The notes: generated by a model from the letters alone, not told the origin. Counted from the stretch's first letter, positions 6,201 to 13,306 are shown. The stretch is 14,331 nucleotides of DNA from Nitrospirota bacterium (GCA_023248365.1 JAHFER010000016.1:1-14331); one strand, 5' to 3'. Translations and numbers: made by a program.

Positions 6201-7766
6201 TTGGATTATTACAAGATTCTTAATTTCAAAAAAGAACCTTTCTCAAATTCTCCTGATCCGGATTTTTTCTTTCAGTCTTCTCAGCATTTCGGATGCCTCC
6301 AGAGGCTGGAGATAGCCGTCCGCCTGCGCCGCGGCCTCAGTGTTGTTATCGGGGATGTGGGGACCGGTAAAACAACTCTGTGCCGTCAAATTATAGTGCG
6401 GTTCTCTAATTCAGAAGAAGACAAAAAAAATATACTCCCTTTTCTGATACTTGACCCTTCTTTCAGTACACCTCTTGAGTTTTTATCAAATGTTGCAGCA
6501 ATGTTTGGTTTGTCTTCAACAGCAGAAAATCTCTCTGAATGGCAGCTTAAAGAGATGATAAAAAATTATCTCTATGAAAAGGGTGTGGATGAAGGCAGGA
6601 TAGTTGTGCTTATTATAGATGAGGGCCAGAAGCTTCCGCATTTCTGTCTTGAGATCCTCAGGGAGTTCCTCAATTACGAGACAAATGAGTATAAGTTGCT
6701 TCAGATTGTCGTATTTGCCCAGAAAGAATTTGAACTGGTCTTAAAAAACAACGCCAACCTTTCTGACAGGGTTAATGAACACTACTTTCTTGAGCCTCTG
6801 AATTTTAAAGAGACCAGGGAGATGGTAAAGTTTCGTATAAAAAAGGCGAGCGGTGAAAACAGGGAGATTTCTCTGTTCACATTTCCAGGGTTGTGGGCAA
6901 TCTATAAGGCAACAGGAGGGTATCCTAGAAAGATTGTTATTCTCTGCCACCAGGCCATTTTGACACTGATCATACAGAATAAGCACAAGGCAGGATGGTC
7001 CCTGATACGTGCAAATGTGATACGAAGCGCACCTGTAAAGTCATCTAAAAAAATGCGGTGGGCAATAGCAATTGTTGTAATCCTGTTCTTTGCGGTTTCA
7101 ATTGTTGCCGGTTCTTCATCAATCAGGGTAAATCTGTGGAGAAAGAGTTCTGCTAAAAGAGTTGCTGTTAATAATCCTGCCTTGCCTGTAGCGCCTTCAA
7201 ATACAGCAGTTGAAACCCCTGTGCCGGATAAGATTGTAATTGACAACCCTGTACCTGATAAACTAATTTTTGATAAGCCGATGCCAGTGGAAAAGAAGAC
7301 CGAAATACTTGGCCGGCTTACTGTAACAAGAAAAGAGCCGATTTGGTTAATGATAAACAGGTTCTATGGAGGACTTAACGTAAACCTTCAGAGGCTTGAG
7401 GCGGTTATCCGGGCTAATCCACAGATTAAAGATTTTGATAAGGTTGAAATTGGTGAGAAGGTAAATTTTCCTGCCCGGCCTTTAAGAGGCAATCCTCTGC
7501 CTGGGGGGAGATACTGGGTTAAATTGACTGTCGGAAAAAACCTTGAAGATGCCTATAGAATGATAGAAAAATATCCGGATAATTACCCGCCGGTCCGTTT
7601 ATTCCCTTACAGAAATAGTCATGAAGGGACCGTCTTTGCAGTATTGATGAAAGACAGTTTCAGCAATGAAACCTCTGCCATGAATTCCATAAACCTCTTA
7701 CCACCGTCACTCAATGCAAATGCAAAAGTTATCAGTAAACTGGATGAGGGTACAGTATTTTTTTAA
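6201..7766 (+). CDS. mshM: ExeA/MshM-like AAA ATPase with periplasmic LysM-like and SPOR-like region
   Basis: A 521-residue inner-membrane ATPase. The cytoplasmic AAA domain shows Walker A GDVGTGKTT (residues 51-59) and Walker B VVLIIDE (Asp140-Glu141), as in ExeA/GspA and MshM. A transmembrane helix follows at about 287-308, then a proline-rich linker with 10-residue repeats (340-364), a LysM-like segment (about 370-432: ILGRLTVTRKEP..., ...VEIGEKVNFP), and a C-terminal region (about 440-521) whose YWVKL...VLM spacing resembles a SPOR domain. Both tail modules would bind peptidoglycan, consistent with the role of ExeA in placing the secretin through the cell wall. The start is TTG 6201 with GGGAGG at 6188-6193 overlapping the secretin stop. 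An upstream in-frame TTG at 6162 lies inside the secretin gene and is less likely. The AAA call is firm; the LysM and SPOR calls are by eye. Confidence 0.85.
   Translation: MDYYKILNFKKEPFSNSPDPDFFFQSSQHFGCLQRLEIAVRLRRGLSVVIGDVGTGKTTLCRQIIVRFSNSEEDKKNILPFLILDPSFSTPLEFLSNVAAMFGLSSTAENLSEWQLKEMIKNYLYEKGVDEGRIVVLIIDEGQKLPHFCLEILREFLNYETNEYKLLQIVVFAQKEFELVLKNNANLSDRVNEHYFLEPLNFKETREMVKFRIKKASGENREISLFTFPGLWAIYKATGGYPRKIVILCHQAILTLIIQNKHKAGWSLIRANVIRSAPVKSSKKMRWAIAIVVILFFAVSIVAGSSSIRVNLWRKSSAKRVAVNNPALPVAPSNTAVETPVPDKIVIDNPVPDKLIFDKPMPVEKKTEILGRLTVTRKEPIWLMINRFYGGLNVNLQRLEAVIRANPQIKDFDKVEIGEKVNFPARPLRGNPLPGGRYWVKLTVGKNLEDAYRMIEKYPDNYPPVRLFPYRNSHEGTVFAVLMKDSFSNETSAMNSINLLPPSLNANAKVISKLDEGTVFF
7218..7277 (+). 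repeat. Two 30-bp in-frame repeats encoding a proline-rich linker
   Basis: Units 7218-7247 and 7248-7277 encode PVPDKIVIDN and PVPDKLIFDK, and a partial third (PMPVE) follows at 7278. They lie in the periplasmic linker just beyond the transmembrane helix of the ExeA-like ATPase, so they probably act as an extended spacer. Confidence 0.65.
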
Positions 7767-7778
7767 TATTTGACTTTC

Positions 7779-7798
7779 CTCTGCGTACTCTGTGGTTA
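7779..7798 (+). repeat. Degenerate CTCTGCG-type 9-bp repeat in an intergenic gap
   Basis: CTCTGCGTA (7779-7787) is followed directly by CTCTGTGGT (7788-7796), two imperfect 9-base units in the 54-base gap before the extension ATPase gene. From memory, CTCTGCG/CTCTGTG strings recur in the intergenic DNA of several bacterial groups. I cannot confirm a family here and it may be chance. Confidence 0.25.
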
Positions 7799-7820
7799 AC
7801 TTTTATACAGGATAAATAGG

Positions 7821-9524
7821 ATGATCAGAAAAAGACTTGGAGAGATGCTGATTGAGAGTAAACTGTTGACAGAAAAACAGCTTAATCAGGCCCTGCTTGA
7901 GCAAAAAAAAGCAGGGTTAAAGCTTGGTAAATTCCTCGTACAACAGGGGGCAGTTACAGAACGGCAGATTGTTGATATGTTGAGCAATCAATTGAAGATT
8001 GATAAGTATCACCCTGAATATTATCCTGTCGGGGTAGAACTTGCACAGGTCCTTTCCTTTGAGTTTGCCCAGAAGTATCAAACAGTGCCCTTAAGGAAAA
8101 AGGGGCGGCTGTTAACCGTTGCAATGATAGACCCGCTGGATATTAATGCACTCGATTCTATTGAGGTTTTGACAAATGCTGAGGTGGAGCCTGTTGTCTG
8201 TACTGAACATGAACTATCCCAGTTGATTAATGCAGTTTATGGTTTGCAGGGAGGGTTTGGAAACATTCTTAATGGATCTGATCTCTCAACAGAGGCATCT
8301 GTTGAAAAGATGGAAGACCAGCCTGAAGAAGATATTCAGGTTAAGTCTCTTCAGGATATAGCCGGTGAAGTGCCTGTTGTCCGTCTCGTAAATTCTATCT
8401 TTGCACAGGCTGTACGCGGAGGTGCAAGTGACATCCATATAAGTCCCCAGCAGACCAGTGTTCAGGTCAGATTTCGTATTGATGGAAAGCTTCATGATAT
8501 GCCGTCACCCCCCAAGACTATGTTTCTTCCTATTGTTGCAAGGGTAAAAATCCTGGCAAACATGGACATTACTCTCTCAAGAGTTCCTCAGGACGGCCGT
8601 TTTACGTTAAAGATGGAAAAAACGGAGATCAATGTGAGGGTTTCTTCAGTGCCTACTATTTATGGAGAAAACCTTGTTATGAGACTGCTTGACATGGGCA
8701 CAGGTATTTATCTCCTCGACCGCATAGGAATGGTTAAAGAGGATATAGAAAAGATAGTGGCAATGATTCATAAACCATATGGGCTGATTCTTAGTACAGG
8801 ACCAACAGGAAGCGGTAAGAGTACAAGTCTTTATGCCATATTAAATGAAATTAACAAACCGGACATAAATATAATGACCCTTGAAGACCCTGTTGAATAC
8901 AGGATCAATAATATCCGCCAGGTTCAGTTGAACAGCAAAGCAGGAATGACATTTGCGAGCGGTCTAAGGGCTGTTCTCCGCCAGGACCCGGACGTAATTA
9001 TGGTCGGTGAAATCAGGGATGCAGAGACCGCCTCTATTTCAGTTCAAGCCGCTCAGACCGGCCACAGGGTACTAAGCACACTGCATACAAATGAATCTGC
9101 CGGCGCAATTACACGTTTTGTTGATATGGGTATTGAACCTTTTTTAATCTCATCAGTTCTGCTGGTATCAATTGCACAGAGGCTTGTAAGGACTGTGTGT
9201 CCTTATTGTAAGGAGCCATATAAGCCTTCTGAGAAGGCACTATCTGACTGGGGTCTTGATAAAGTTCCTGATGCCAATTTTATGCGTGGAAGAGGGTGTT
9301 CTCAATGTTTAAGTACCGGTTACAAGGGACGGACCGGGATATTTGAAGTACTTGTCAATGATGTGATGATTCAGGAGATGGTCTTACAAAAAAAATCAGC
9401 TAAGGAGATTACACGCAGGGCCTCAGCAGAGGGGAAATTAAGGACACTAAAGGATGATGCTGCATGGAAGGTTATTAAGGGTATAACAACACTTGAAGAG
9501 GCTGTTTCCGCTATTATGATTTAA
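7821..9524 (+). CDS. mshE: Pilus extension ATPase (MshE/PilB/GspE family) with N-terminal MshEN domain
   Basis: A 567-residue hexameric ATPase that powers pilin polymerisation at the inner membrane. The N-terminus carries two copies of the MshEN pattern: RLGEMLIESKLL...LLEQ (residues 5-28) and KLGKFLVQQGAV...LSNQ (34-57). In Vibrio MshE this domain binds c-di-GMP. In the first copy the usual Gly is Lys14. The ATPase core has Walker A GPTGSGKST (327-335), an Asp-box region (LRAVLRQDPD), Walker B VIMVGEIRD (Asp400), and a His box (TGHRVLSTLHTN). A tetracysteine zinc site (Cys460, Cys463, Cys493, Cys496) marks it as an extension, not retraction, ATPase. The start ATG 7821 has AGGA at 7809-7812. 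It is separated by only 9 bases from the platform gene. Confidence 0.93.
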   Translation: MIRKRLGEMLIESKLLTEKQLNQALLEQKKAGLKLGKFLVQQGAVTERQIVDMLSNQLKIDKYHPEYYPVGVELAQVLSFEFAQKYQTVPLRKKGRLLTVAMIDPLDINALDSIEVLTNAEVEPVVCTEHELSQLINAVYGLQGGFGNILNGSDLSTEASVEKMEDQPEEDIQVKSLQDIAGEVPVVRLVNSIFAQAVRGGASDIHISPQQTSVQVRFRIDGKLHDMPSPPKTMFLPIVARVKILANMDITLSRVPQDGRFTLKMEKTEINVRVSSVPTIYGENLVMRLLDMGTGIYLLDRIGMVKEDIEKIVAMIHKPYGLILSTGPTGSGKSTSLYAILNEINKPDINIMTLEDPVEYRINNIRQVQLNSKAGMTFASGLRAVLRQDPDVIMVGEIRDAETASISVQAAQTGHRVLSTLHTNESAGAITRFVDMGIEPFLISSVLLVSIAQRLVRTVCPYCKEPYKPSEKALSDWGLDKVPDANFMRGRGCSQCLSTGYKGRTGIFEVLVNDVMIQEMVLQKKSAKEITRRASAEGKLRTLKDDAAWKVIKGITTLEEAVSAIMI

Positions 9525-9533
9525 AAGCGTAAT

Positions 9534-10754
9534 ATGACTAAATATAGTTATGAAGCCATTGATGAAAAAGGGCTGAAGGTAACAGGAGTTATTGAGGCCG
9601 AGTCTGCAAGCATGGTTGAAAATATGCTGGTATCGAAAGGATATATTCCTTCAAGGGTCCTGGCAGAAAAGTCTGCAAATGGTTCATCAAAGTTGTCCAG
9701 CATCTCAGGATGGGGGAGCAGTGTAAAGACAACAGATCTGATCCTTTTTACAAAGCAATTCCGTTCTATGCTTCGTGCCGGCATTCCCATGTTAAGGCTA
9801 CTGGAGGTACTGGAAGCCCAAACTGAGAGCAGGGCGCTAAAAAATGTTGTAGCTTCCTTAGCAAAAGATATAAATCATGGCGCATCATTATCAGATGCTA
9901 TGAATAAACATCCGAAGGTATTCTCCCCCCTTTATCGCAGTATGTTTGGTGCGGGTGAAGTCAGCGGAACAATGCCCGATGTCCTTTCCCGTCTAATTTA
10001 TATTATTGAACATGAGGCAAAGATCAAGGCTGATATAAAATCGGCCCTCCAGTATCCTGTAGTAGTATTAATTACCCTGATTATCGCCTTTTTCATTTTG
10101 CTGACATTTGTTATACCCAAGTTTGCCAAAATATTTGTATCTGCAGGTTTAACCCTTCCGCTCCCAACTAAGATTGCCATATTGCTATATCAGATTTTAA
10201 CGGCTTACTGGTACATTTTGATTGCAGGTTCCATAAGTTTAATAATCGGGCTGAGGTATTATTTTAATACAACACAGGGCAGATATGTCAGAGATTCTCT
10301 TATCCTGAGGATACCTGTCATCGGGCATATTTTTATAAAGGCGTCTATGTCAAGATTCGCAAGTATCTTCTCAATCCTTCATTCAAGCGGTATTCCTGTT
10401 ATAAACACATTAACAATCCTGTCCGGGACAATTGGTAATTCTGCCATATCGCGGGCATTTGAGAATGTAGGGGACAGGCTTAGAGAAGGAGAAGGAATCG
10501 CCGGGCCGCTAAGATCCGCAAGATACTTTACTCCTATGGTTATTGATATGATTGCAGTTGGAGAAGAGTCTGGTAATCTGGAAGAGATGTTACGTGAGAT
10601 TACGACCCATTATGATGATGAAGTGGAGTATGCAGTAAAGGGCTTATCAGGGGCAATCGGCCCTGTCTTAATGGTCGGACTTGCTATTGTTGTAGGTTTC
10701 TTTGCACTCGCCATATTCCTGCCAATGTGGGACATGATAAAAATTGTTAGATAG
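9534..10754 (+). CDS. mshG: Inner-membrane platform protein (MshG/PilC/GspF family)
   Basis: A 406-residue polytopic protein, the standard length for GspF/PilC. It begins with the YSYEAIDEKG-type N-terminus of the family and contains two repeated T2SSF domains (about 69-191, opening LILFTKQFRSMLRAGIP, and about 271-393). Transmembrane helices are at about 175-196, 225-243 and 376-398, ending FLPMWDMIKIV. The platform sits under the growing pilus and couples it to the extension ATPase. It begins 9 bases after that ATPase gene and has no obvious ribosome binding site, so translation is probably coupled. All expected family features are present. A 100-base gap follows, the first substantial break within the operon. 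Confidence 0.93.
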   Translation: MTKYSYEAIDEKGLKVTGVIEAESASMVENMLVSKGYIPSRVLAEKSANGSSKLSSISGWGSSVKTTDLILFTKQFRSMLRAGIPMLRLLEVLEAQTESRALKNVVASLAKDINHGASLSDAMNKHPKVFSPLYRSMFGAGEVSGTMPDVLSRLIYIIEHEAKIKADIKSALQYPVVVLITLIIAFFILLTFVIPKFAKIFVSAGLTLPLPTKIAILLYQILTAYWYILIAGSISLIIGLRYYFNTTQGRYVRDSLILRIPVIGHIFIKASMSRFASIFSILHSSGIPVINTLTILSGTIGNSAISRAFENVGDRLREGEGIAGPLRSARYFTPMVIDMIAVGEESGNLEEMLREITTHYDDEVEYAVKGLSGAIGPVLMVGLAIVVGFFALAIFLPMWDMIKIVR

Positions 10755-10816
10755 TAAGTCGGGGATTCCAACTTAATTATTTCCTGAAGCATCCGATTAC
10801 ACCATTAAAAAAAACT

Positions 10817-10845
10817 AACCGGTTTACCAATGATCTTCAGAAGAT
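10817..10845 (+). promoter_or_regulatory. Small palindromes just upstream of the sensor protein gene
   Basis: AACCGGTT (10817-10824) and a perfect ATCTTC-A-GAAGAT inverted repeat (10833-10838 and 10840-10845) lie close together in the 100-base gap before the sensor gene. They could be operator half-sites or a weak mRNA stem that overlaps the ribosome-binding region. Both are short enough to be chance. No good promoter or terminator is visible in this gap. Confidence 0.25.
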
Positions 10846-10854
10846 GTCTTTCTT

Positions 10855-12549
10855 ATGAAAATAAATCCAACACTTAAATTGTACTGGTATGGATTGATTC
10901 TGCTTGTAACCCTTTTTCCGCTGACAATTCTGACGCGTGAGGCAGGCTCAAAACTCAAGTCCTTTATGTTGGATAGCACACTTCGAAAAGAGGGGGAAAA
11001 TGTATATTATATCGGAACTGAGACACAGGATGAAATTTCCCGTCTTATTTCGGTATTGCAGCATACCAGCAATGCGCTCTCTTTGACAAAAGACCCTATC
11101 CAAAAGCGGCAATTTCTAAAAGCTGTCTTACAGAAGGAACAGTCTATTAATGCAATTCACGTATTAAATAAGAATGGTGATGTTTTAATAAAGCTTGCAA
11201 ACACTAATTCCAGAATTTCTTATTATTCCCCTTGCCTTAATTGTCCGGTAGTTTCTGTTCCGCTTACCGGAAATATATTTACCGGAGACGTTCTTTCCAT
11301 AGATAATAAAATATTCAGTCAAATTGCTATTCCTGTGGGTAATCAAAATAATATCCGGGGAATACTTTTGATAATTATAGATCCGACTATACTTTGGAGA
11401 AATATCCGATCTGCTTCTATTCGAAAAGGAATCATATCATACCTCACAGATTCCTCAGGACACCTCGTTGAATCTGTTCCAGGAGGCAAATATCCTGTTA
11501 ACTCTTCATTATCTGATTTAAAACCAATCAAGGCATTATTGTCTGGTCATAAATGGAGCGGCAGTGAAACTTATATTGGACTCGGGGGAGAAGAAGTGTT
11601 TGGTGTTGTTACTCCTGTAAAATCTCTGAACTGGTGGGTAGTCTCAGAGATACCGGTGCAAACTATAGCAGGCCCCATTAGTTCAATAATCTCTTATATA
11701 ATGGTCTTTATTTTTATTGTATTTTTTCTTCCAGTCAGTATAGGCATGTTATACGTAAAACGCTTGCTTAAGAGGAATTCAGCATTCTCAGCAGGTATAT
11801 ACCCGATTCAGAAAGAAGCTTATTCAGATTATATTAGTATTCCTCATATATCAGAAAGAAAAGATATGACAGTTATGGTACTTCCCCAACTGGTCTATGA
11901 ATTTGAGAAATCAAAGATCAGCACAGGGAATACCATACAGAAACAGGGTGATGTAATTGATGTTTCAAAGATTGGCTCTTCTAAACTTATAATCAAGTCT
12001 GTTGCGTTTGATCTAAGACAGGTTGTGGAAGATACAGTAGAATTGTTATTATTGAAGGCCGGAGAGAAAGGTATTGAATTAATTATTCATTGTTCATCTG
12101 ATGTTCCGGCGTATGTTGAAGGAGACCCAATTCTTTTTAGTCATATCATCAGAACCCTTGCCTGTAATGCAACAAAATATACTTATCATGGGCATGTTCT
12201 AATATATGTGCAATGTGAACTGCGTACCGGAAATATAATAAAATTAAAAGTTAGCGTGAAGGATTCGGGCATAGGAATTCCGGAGGATAAACTTGAGCAT
12301 ATTTTTGAAAATCTTACCAGCTCTTGCGCAGCAGCAACATACTGTTTTGAAGGCAGCAGTATGAGGCTTTCTGACTGCAGGCAGCTTACTGAATTAATGG
12401 GAGGGGAGATTGGTGTATCCAGCGTTGCCGGCAAAGGTGCGACCTTCTGGTTTAGTCTGAATCTTACTGTAGTAAAGGAAAAGTATGAATTTCTGCGTAA
12501 CCATAACTTTAAAAATCACCCTCAGAGCTTGACAGGGTTAGCCCATTAG
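10855..12549 (+). CDS. dCache-sensor, histidine-kinase-like membrane protein, probably catalytically inactive
   Basis: A 564-residue membrane protein. A transmembrane helix at about 9-28, a large extracytoplasmic region (about 30-275) that looks like a double Cache sensor, and a second helix (about 278-302) form the sensor half. The cytoplasmic part resembles the second half of a hybrid-type histidine kinase: the conserved DVSKIGSSKL...AFDLRQVVEDTVEL linker, an N-box-like NATKYT (Asn438-Thr442), an intact G1 box DSGIGIP (470-476), and the closing ELMGGEIGVSS..GKGATFWFSL. What is missing is striking: there is no HE.RTP-type phosphorylated His box before the linker, and the ATP-lid G2 box (normally GGTGLGL) reads EGSSMRL (499-505). 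The frame is continuous, so this looks like decay by substitution or a pseudokinase, not a frameshift. It lies between the platform and pilin genes and has no response regulator beside it. Confidence 0.8.
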   Translation: MKINPTLKLYWYGLILLVTLFPLTILTREAGSKLKSFMLDSTLRKEGENVYYIGTETQDEISRLISVLQHTSNALSLTKDPIQKRQFLKAVLQKEQSINAIHVLNKNGDVLIKLANTNSRISYYSPCLNCPVVSVPLTGNIFTGDVLSIDNKIFSQIAIPVGNQNNIRGILLIIIDPTILWRNIRSASIRKGIISYLTDSSGHLVESVPGGKYPVNSSLSDLKPIKALLSGHKWSGSETYIGLGGEEVFGVVTPVKSLNWWVVSEIPVQTIAGPISSIISYIMVFIFIVFFLPVSIGMLYVKRLLKRNSAFSAGIYPIQKEAYSDYISIPHISERKDMTVMVLPQLVYEFEKSKISTGNTIQKQGDVIDVSKIGSSKLIIKSVAFDLRQVVEDTVELLLLKAGEKGIELIIHCSSDVPAYVEGDPILFSHIIRTLACNATKYTYHGHVLIYVQCELRTGNIIKLKVSVKDSGIGIPEDKLEHIFENLTSSCAAATYCFEGSSMRLSDCRQLTELMGGEIGVSSVAGKGATFWFSLNLTVVKEKYEFLRNHNFKNHPQSLTGLAH

Positions 12550-12590
12550 ATGCTTTCTTAACCTTTTATCAATACATGTCGAAATAGTAA

Positions 12591-12619
12591 ATGACATCGA
12601 AGTGAATGGCGGGTATAAT
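12591..12619 (+). promoter_or_regulatory. Strong sigma-70 promoter for the major pilin gene
   Basis: ATGACA at 12591-12596 and a perfect TATAAT at 12614-12619 are 17 bases apart, eleven of twelve consensus positions. This is by far the best promoter match in the window. It would give the pilin its own transcript starting near 12626, with a leader of about 57 bases, as expected for an abundant structural subunit. Confidence 0.7.
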
Positions 12620-12642
12620 AAATGCAATAAAAATGTTACAAA

Positions 12643-12669
12643 TTGAATTTAATATTATCTTAAATTCAA
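12643..12669 (+). promoter_or_regulatory. Perfect 10-bp hairpin in the pilin 5' leader
   Basis: TTGAATTTAA (12643-12652) pairs perfectly with TTAAATTCAA (12660-12669) around a 7-base loop. The stem ends one base before the GGGGG of the pilin ribosome binding site (12671-12675). It is AU-rich and has no trailing T-run, so it is not a terminator. It could stabilise the mRNA, modulate ribosome access, or be a protein-binding dyad. Confidence 0.6.
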
Positions 12670-12682
12670 AGGGGGCTATCAG

Positions 12683-13099
12683 GTGAAAAAAAACGGGTTA
12701 ATGAGTAATGAAAAGGGTTTTACACTTATGGAGATTATTGCTGTTCTGGTAATTCTCGGTATACTGGCAGCAATAGCTGTTCCAAAATATATGGGTCTGC
12801 AGGATGAGGCACGTAAAAAGGCAGGACAAGGTCAGATTGCAGAGGTAAAGGGAAGGCTTGCCCAGTCCCTTGGAAATTATATGCTGGTTAATAATGGCAT
12901 CCAGCCCACTAATGGATCTGCATTAGTAACCTATACAAATACCCTTATTGCAGCCTCATGTCCAACATCTGCAACAACAGAAGGCGATTTTGAATTTCAT
13001 TGTACAGGCGCTGGTGGAACTACGAAAACTGTAACAATAACAGTATCAGAGGTTCAGGGTACTGCTGTATCAGGCGTTATCGGCACGTACACATTCTAA
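12683..13099 (+). CDS. mshA: Type IV prepilin, probable major pilin (MshA-like)
   Basis: A 138-residue prepilin. A 12-residue basic leader ends in Gly12, followed by the classic type IV motif FTLMEIIAVLVILGILAAIA: Phe+1 and Glu+5 are present, with a long hydrophobic N-terminal helix. Prepilin peptidase would cut after Gly12, leaving 126 residues. The C-terminal part is Gly/Thr/Ser-rich with two cysteines, Cys93 and Cys107, 14 residues apart, probably a disulphide loop. I chose GTG 12683 because AAAGGGGG (12668-12675) sits 7 bases upstream; ATG 12701 is a weaker alternative. Having its own strong promoter and being first of the prepilin genes points to it being the major subunit, though a minor-pilin role is not excluded. 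A palindromic repeat follows it. Confidence 0.88.
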   Translation: MKKNGLMSNEKGFTLMEIIAVLVILGILAAIAVPKYMGLQDEARKKAGQGQIAEVKGRLAQSLGNYMLVNNGIQPTNGSALVTYTNTLIAASCPTSATTEGDFEFHCTGAGGTTKTVTITVSEVQGTAVSGVIGTYTF

Positions 13100-13133
13100 G
13101 TCTCTTAACATTATTATTCATCCAACGAGGATC

Positions 13134-13252
13134 TTGCAAAAGTCGTCATTCCCGTGCAAACGGGAATCCAGAACTTTTTTTTAACACATTTAGAACACTG
13201 GATTCCCACTTTCGTGGGAATGACAAACAATCGCGATTTAAGACTTTTGCAA
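13134..13252 (+). repeat. Palindromic repeat element with two dRS3-like hairpins, between prepilin genes
   Basis: Outer 11-bp inverted repeats TTGCAAAAGTC (13134-13144) and GACTTTTGCAA (13242-13252) bracket inner 27-base arms (13145-13171 and 13198-13224). The arms share GTCATTCCC and GGGAATCCAG in opposite orientation. Each arm is itself a hairpin: ATTCCCG/CGGGAAT (13148-13167) and ATTCCCA/TGGGAAT (13202-13221). Both arms fit ATTCCC-N8-GGGAAT, the same form as the neisserial dRS3 repeat, which is also a phage integration target there. The element fills the 13100-13306 gap and has no coding potential; the frame reading through it is fortuitous. Confidence 0.75.
13148..13182 (+). terminator. 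Possible partial terminator formed by the repeat after the pilin gene
   Basis: The ATTCCCG/CGGGAAT stem (13148-13167) is followed, after seven bases, by eight T residues (13175-13182). The gap between stem and T-run is longer than in a typical intrinsic terminator, so it would be leaky at best. It could still separate pilin mRNA from the downstream minor prepilin message. Confidence 0.3.
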
Positions 13253-13306
13253 AAGCCTCCAACATAAAGAAATAATACATCTTTGTTTGGTCCCGGTGGT
13301 GTTCTG

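Noticed and set aside
7770..7801. TTGACT-led promoter before the extension ATPase gene.
   Set aside because: No acceptable -10 box at 16-18 bases; the best (TTAACT at 7796) needs a 20-base spacer.
1551..10754. Type II secretion operon in place of a pilus.
   Set aside because: The ExeA/MshM-like ATPase between secretin and extension ATPase, the single-N1 lipoprotein secretin and the PilO/PilP-type proteins fit an MSHA pilus better. Type II secretion cannot be fully excluded without trees.
12549..12590. Terminator after the sensor gene.
   Set aside because: No stem followed by a T-run is present; upstream transcription may read into the pilin gene.
13134..13252. CRISPR repeat-spacer array.
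   Set aside because: The arms are inverted, not direct, repeats and there are only two; nothing has regular spacers.
13000..13275. A 91-residue open frame overlapping the pilin end and the repeat.
   Set aside because: It reads through the palindromic element in a different frame from the pilin, its codons are explained by the pilin gene and the repeat, and it has no ribosome binding site or recognisable motif.
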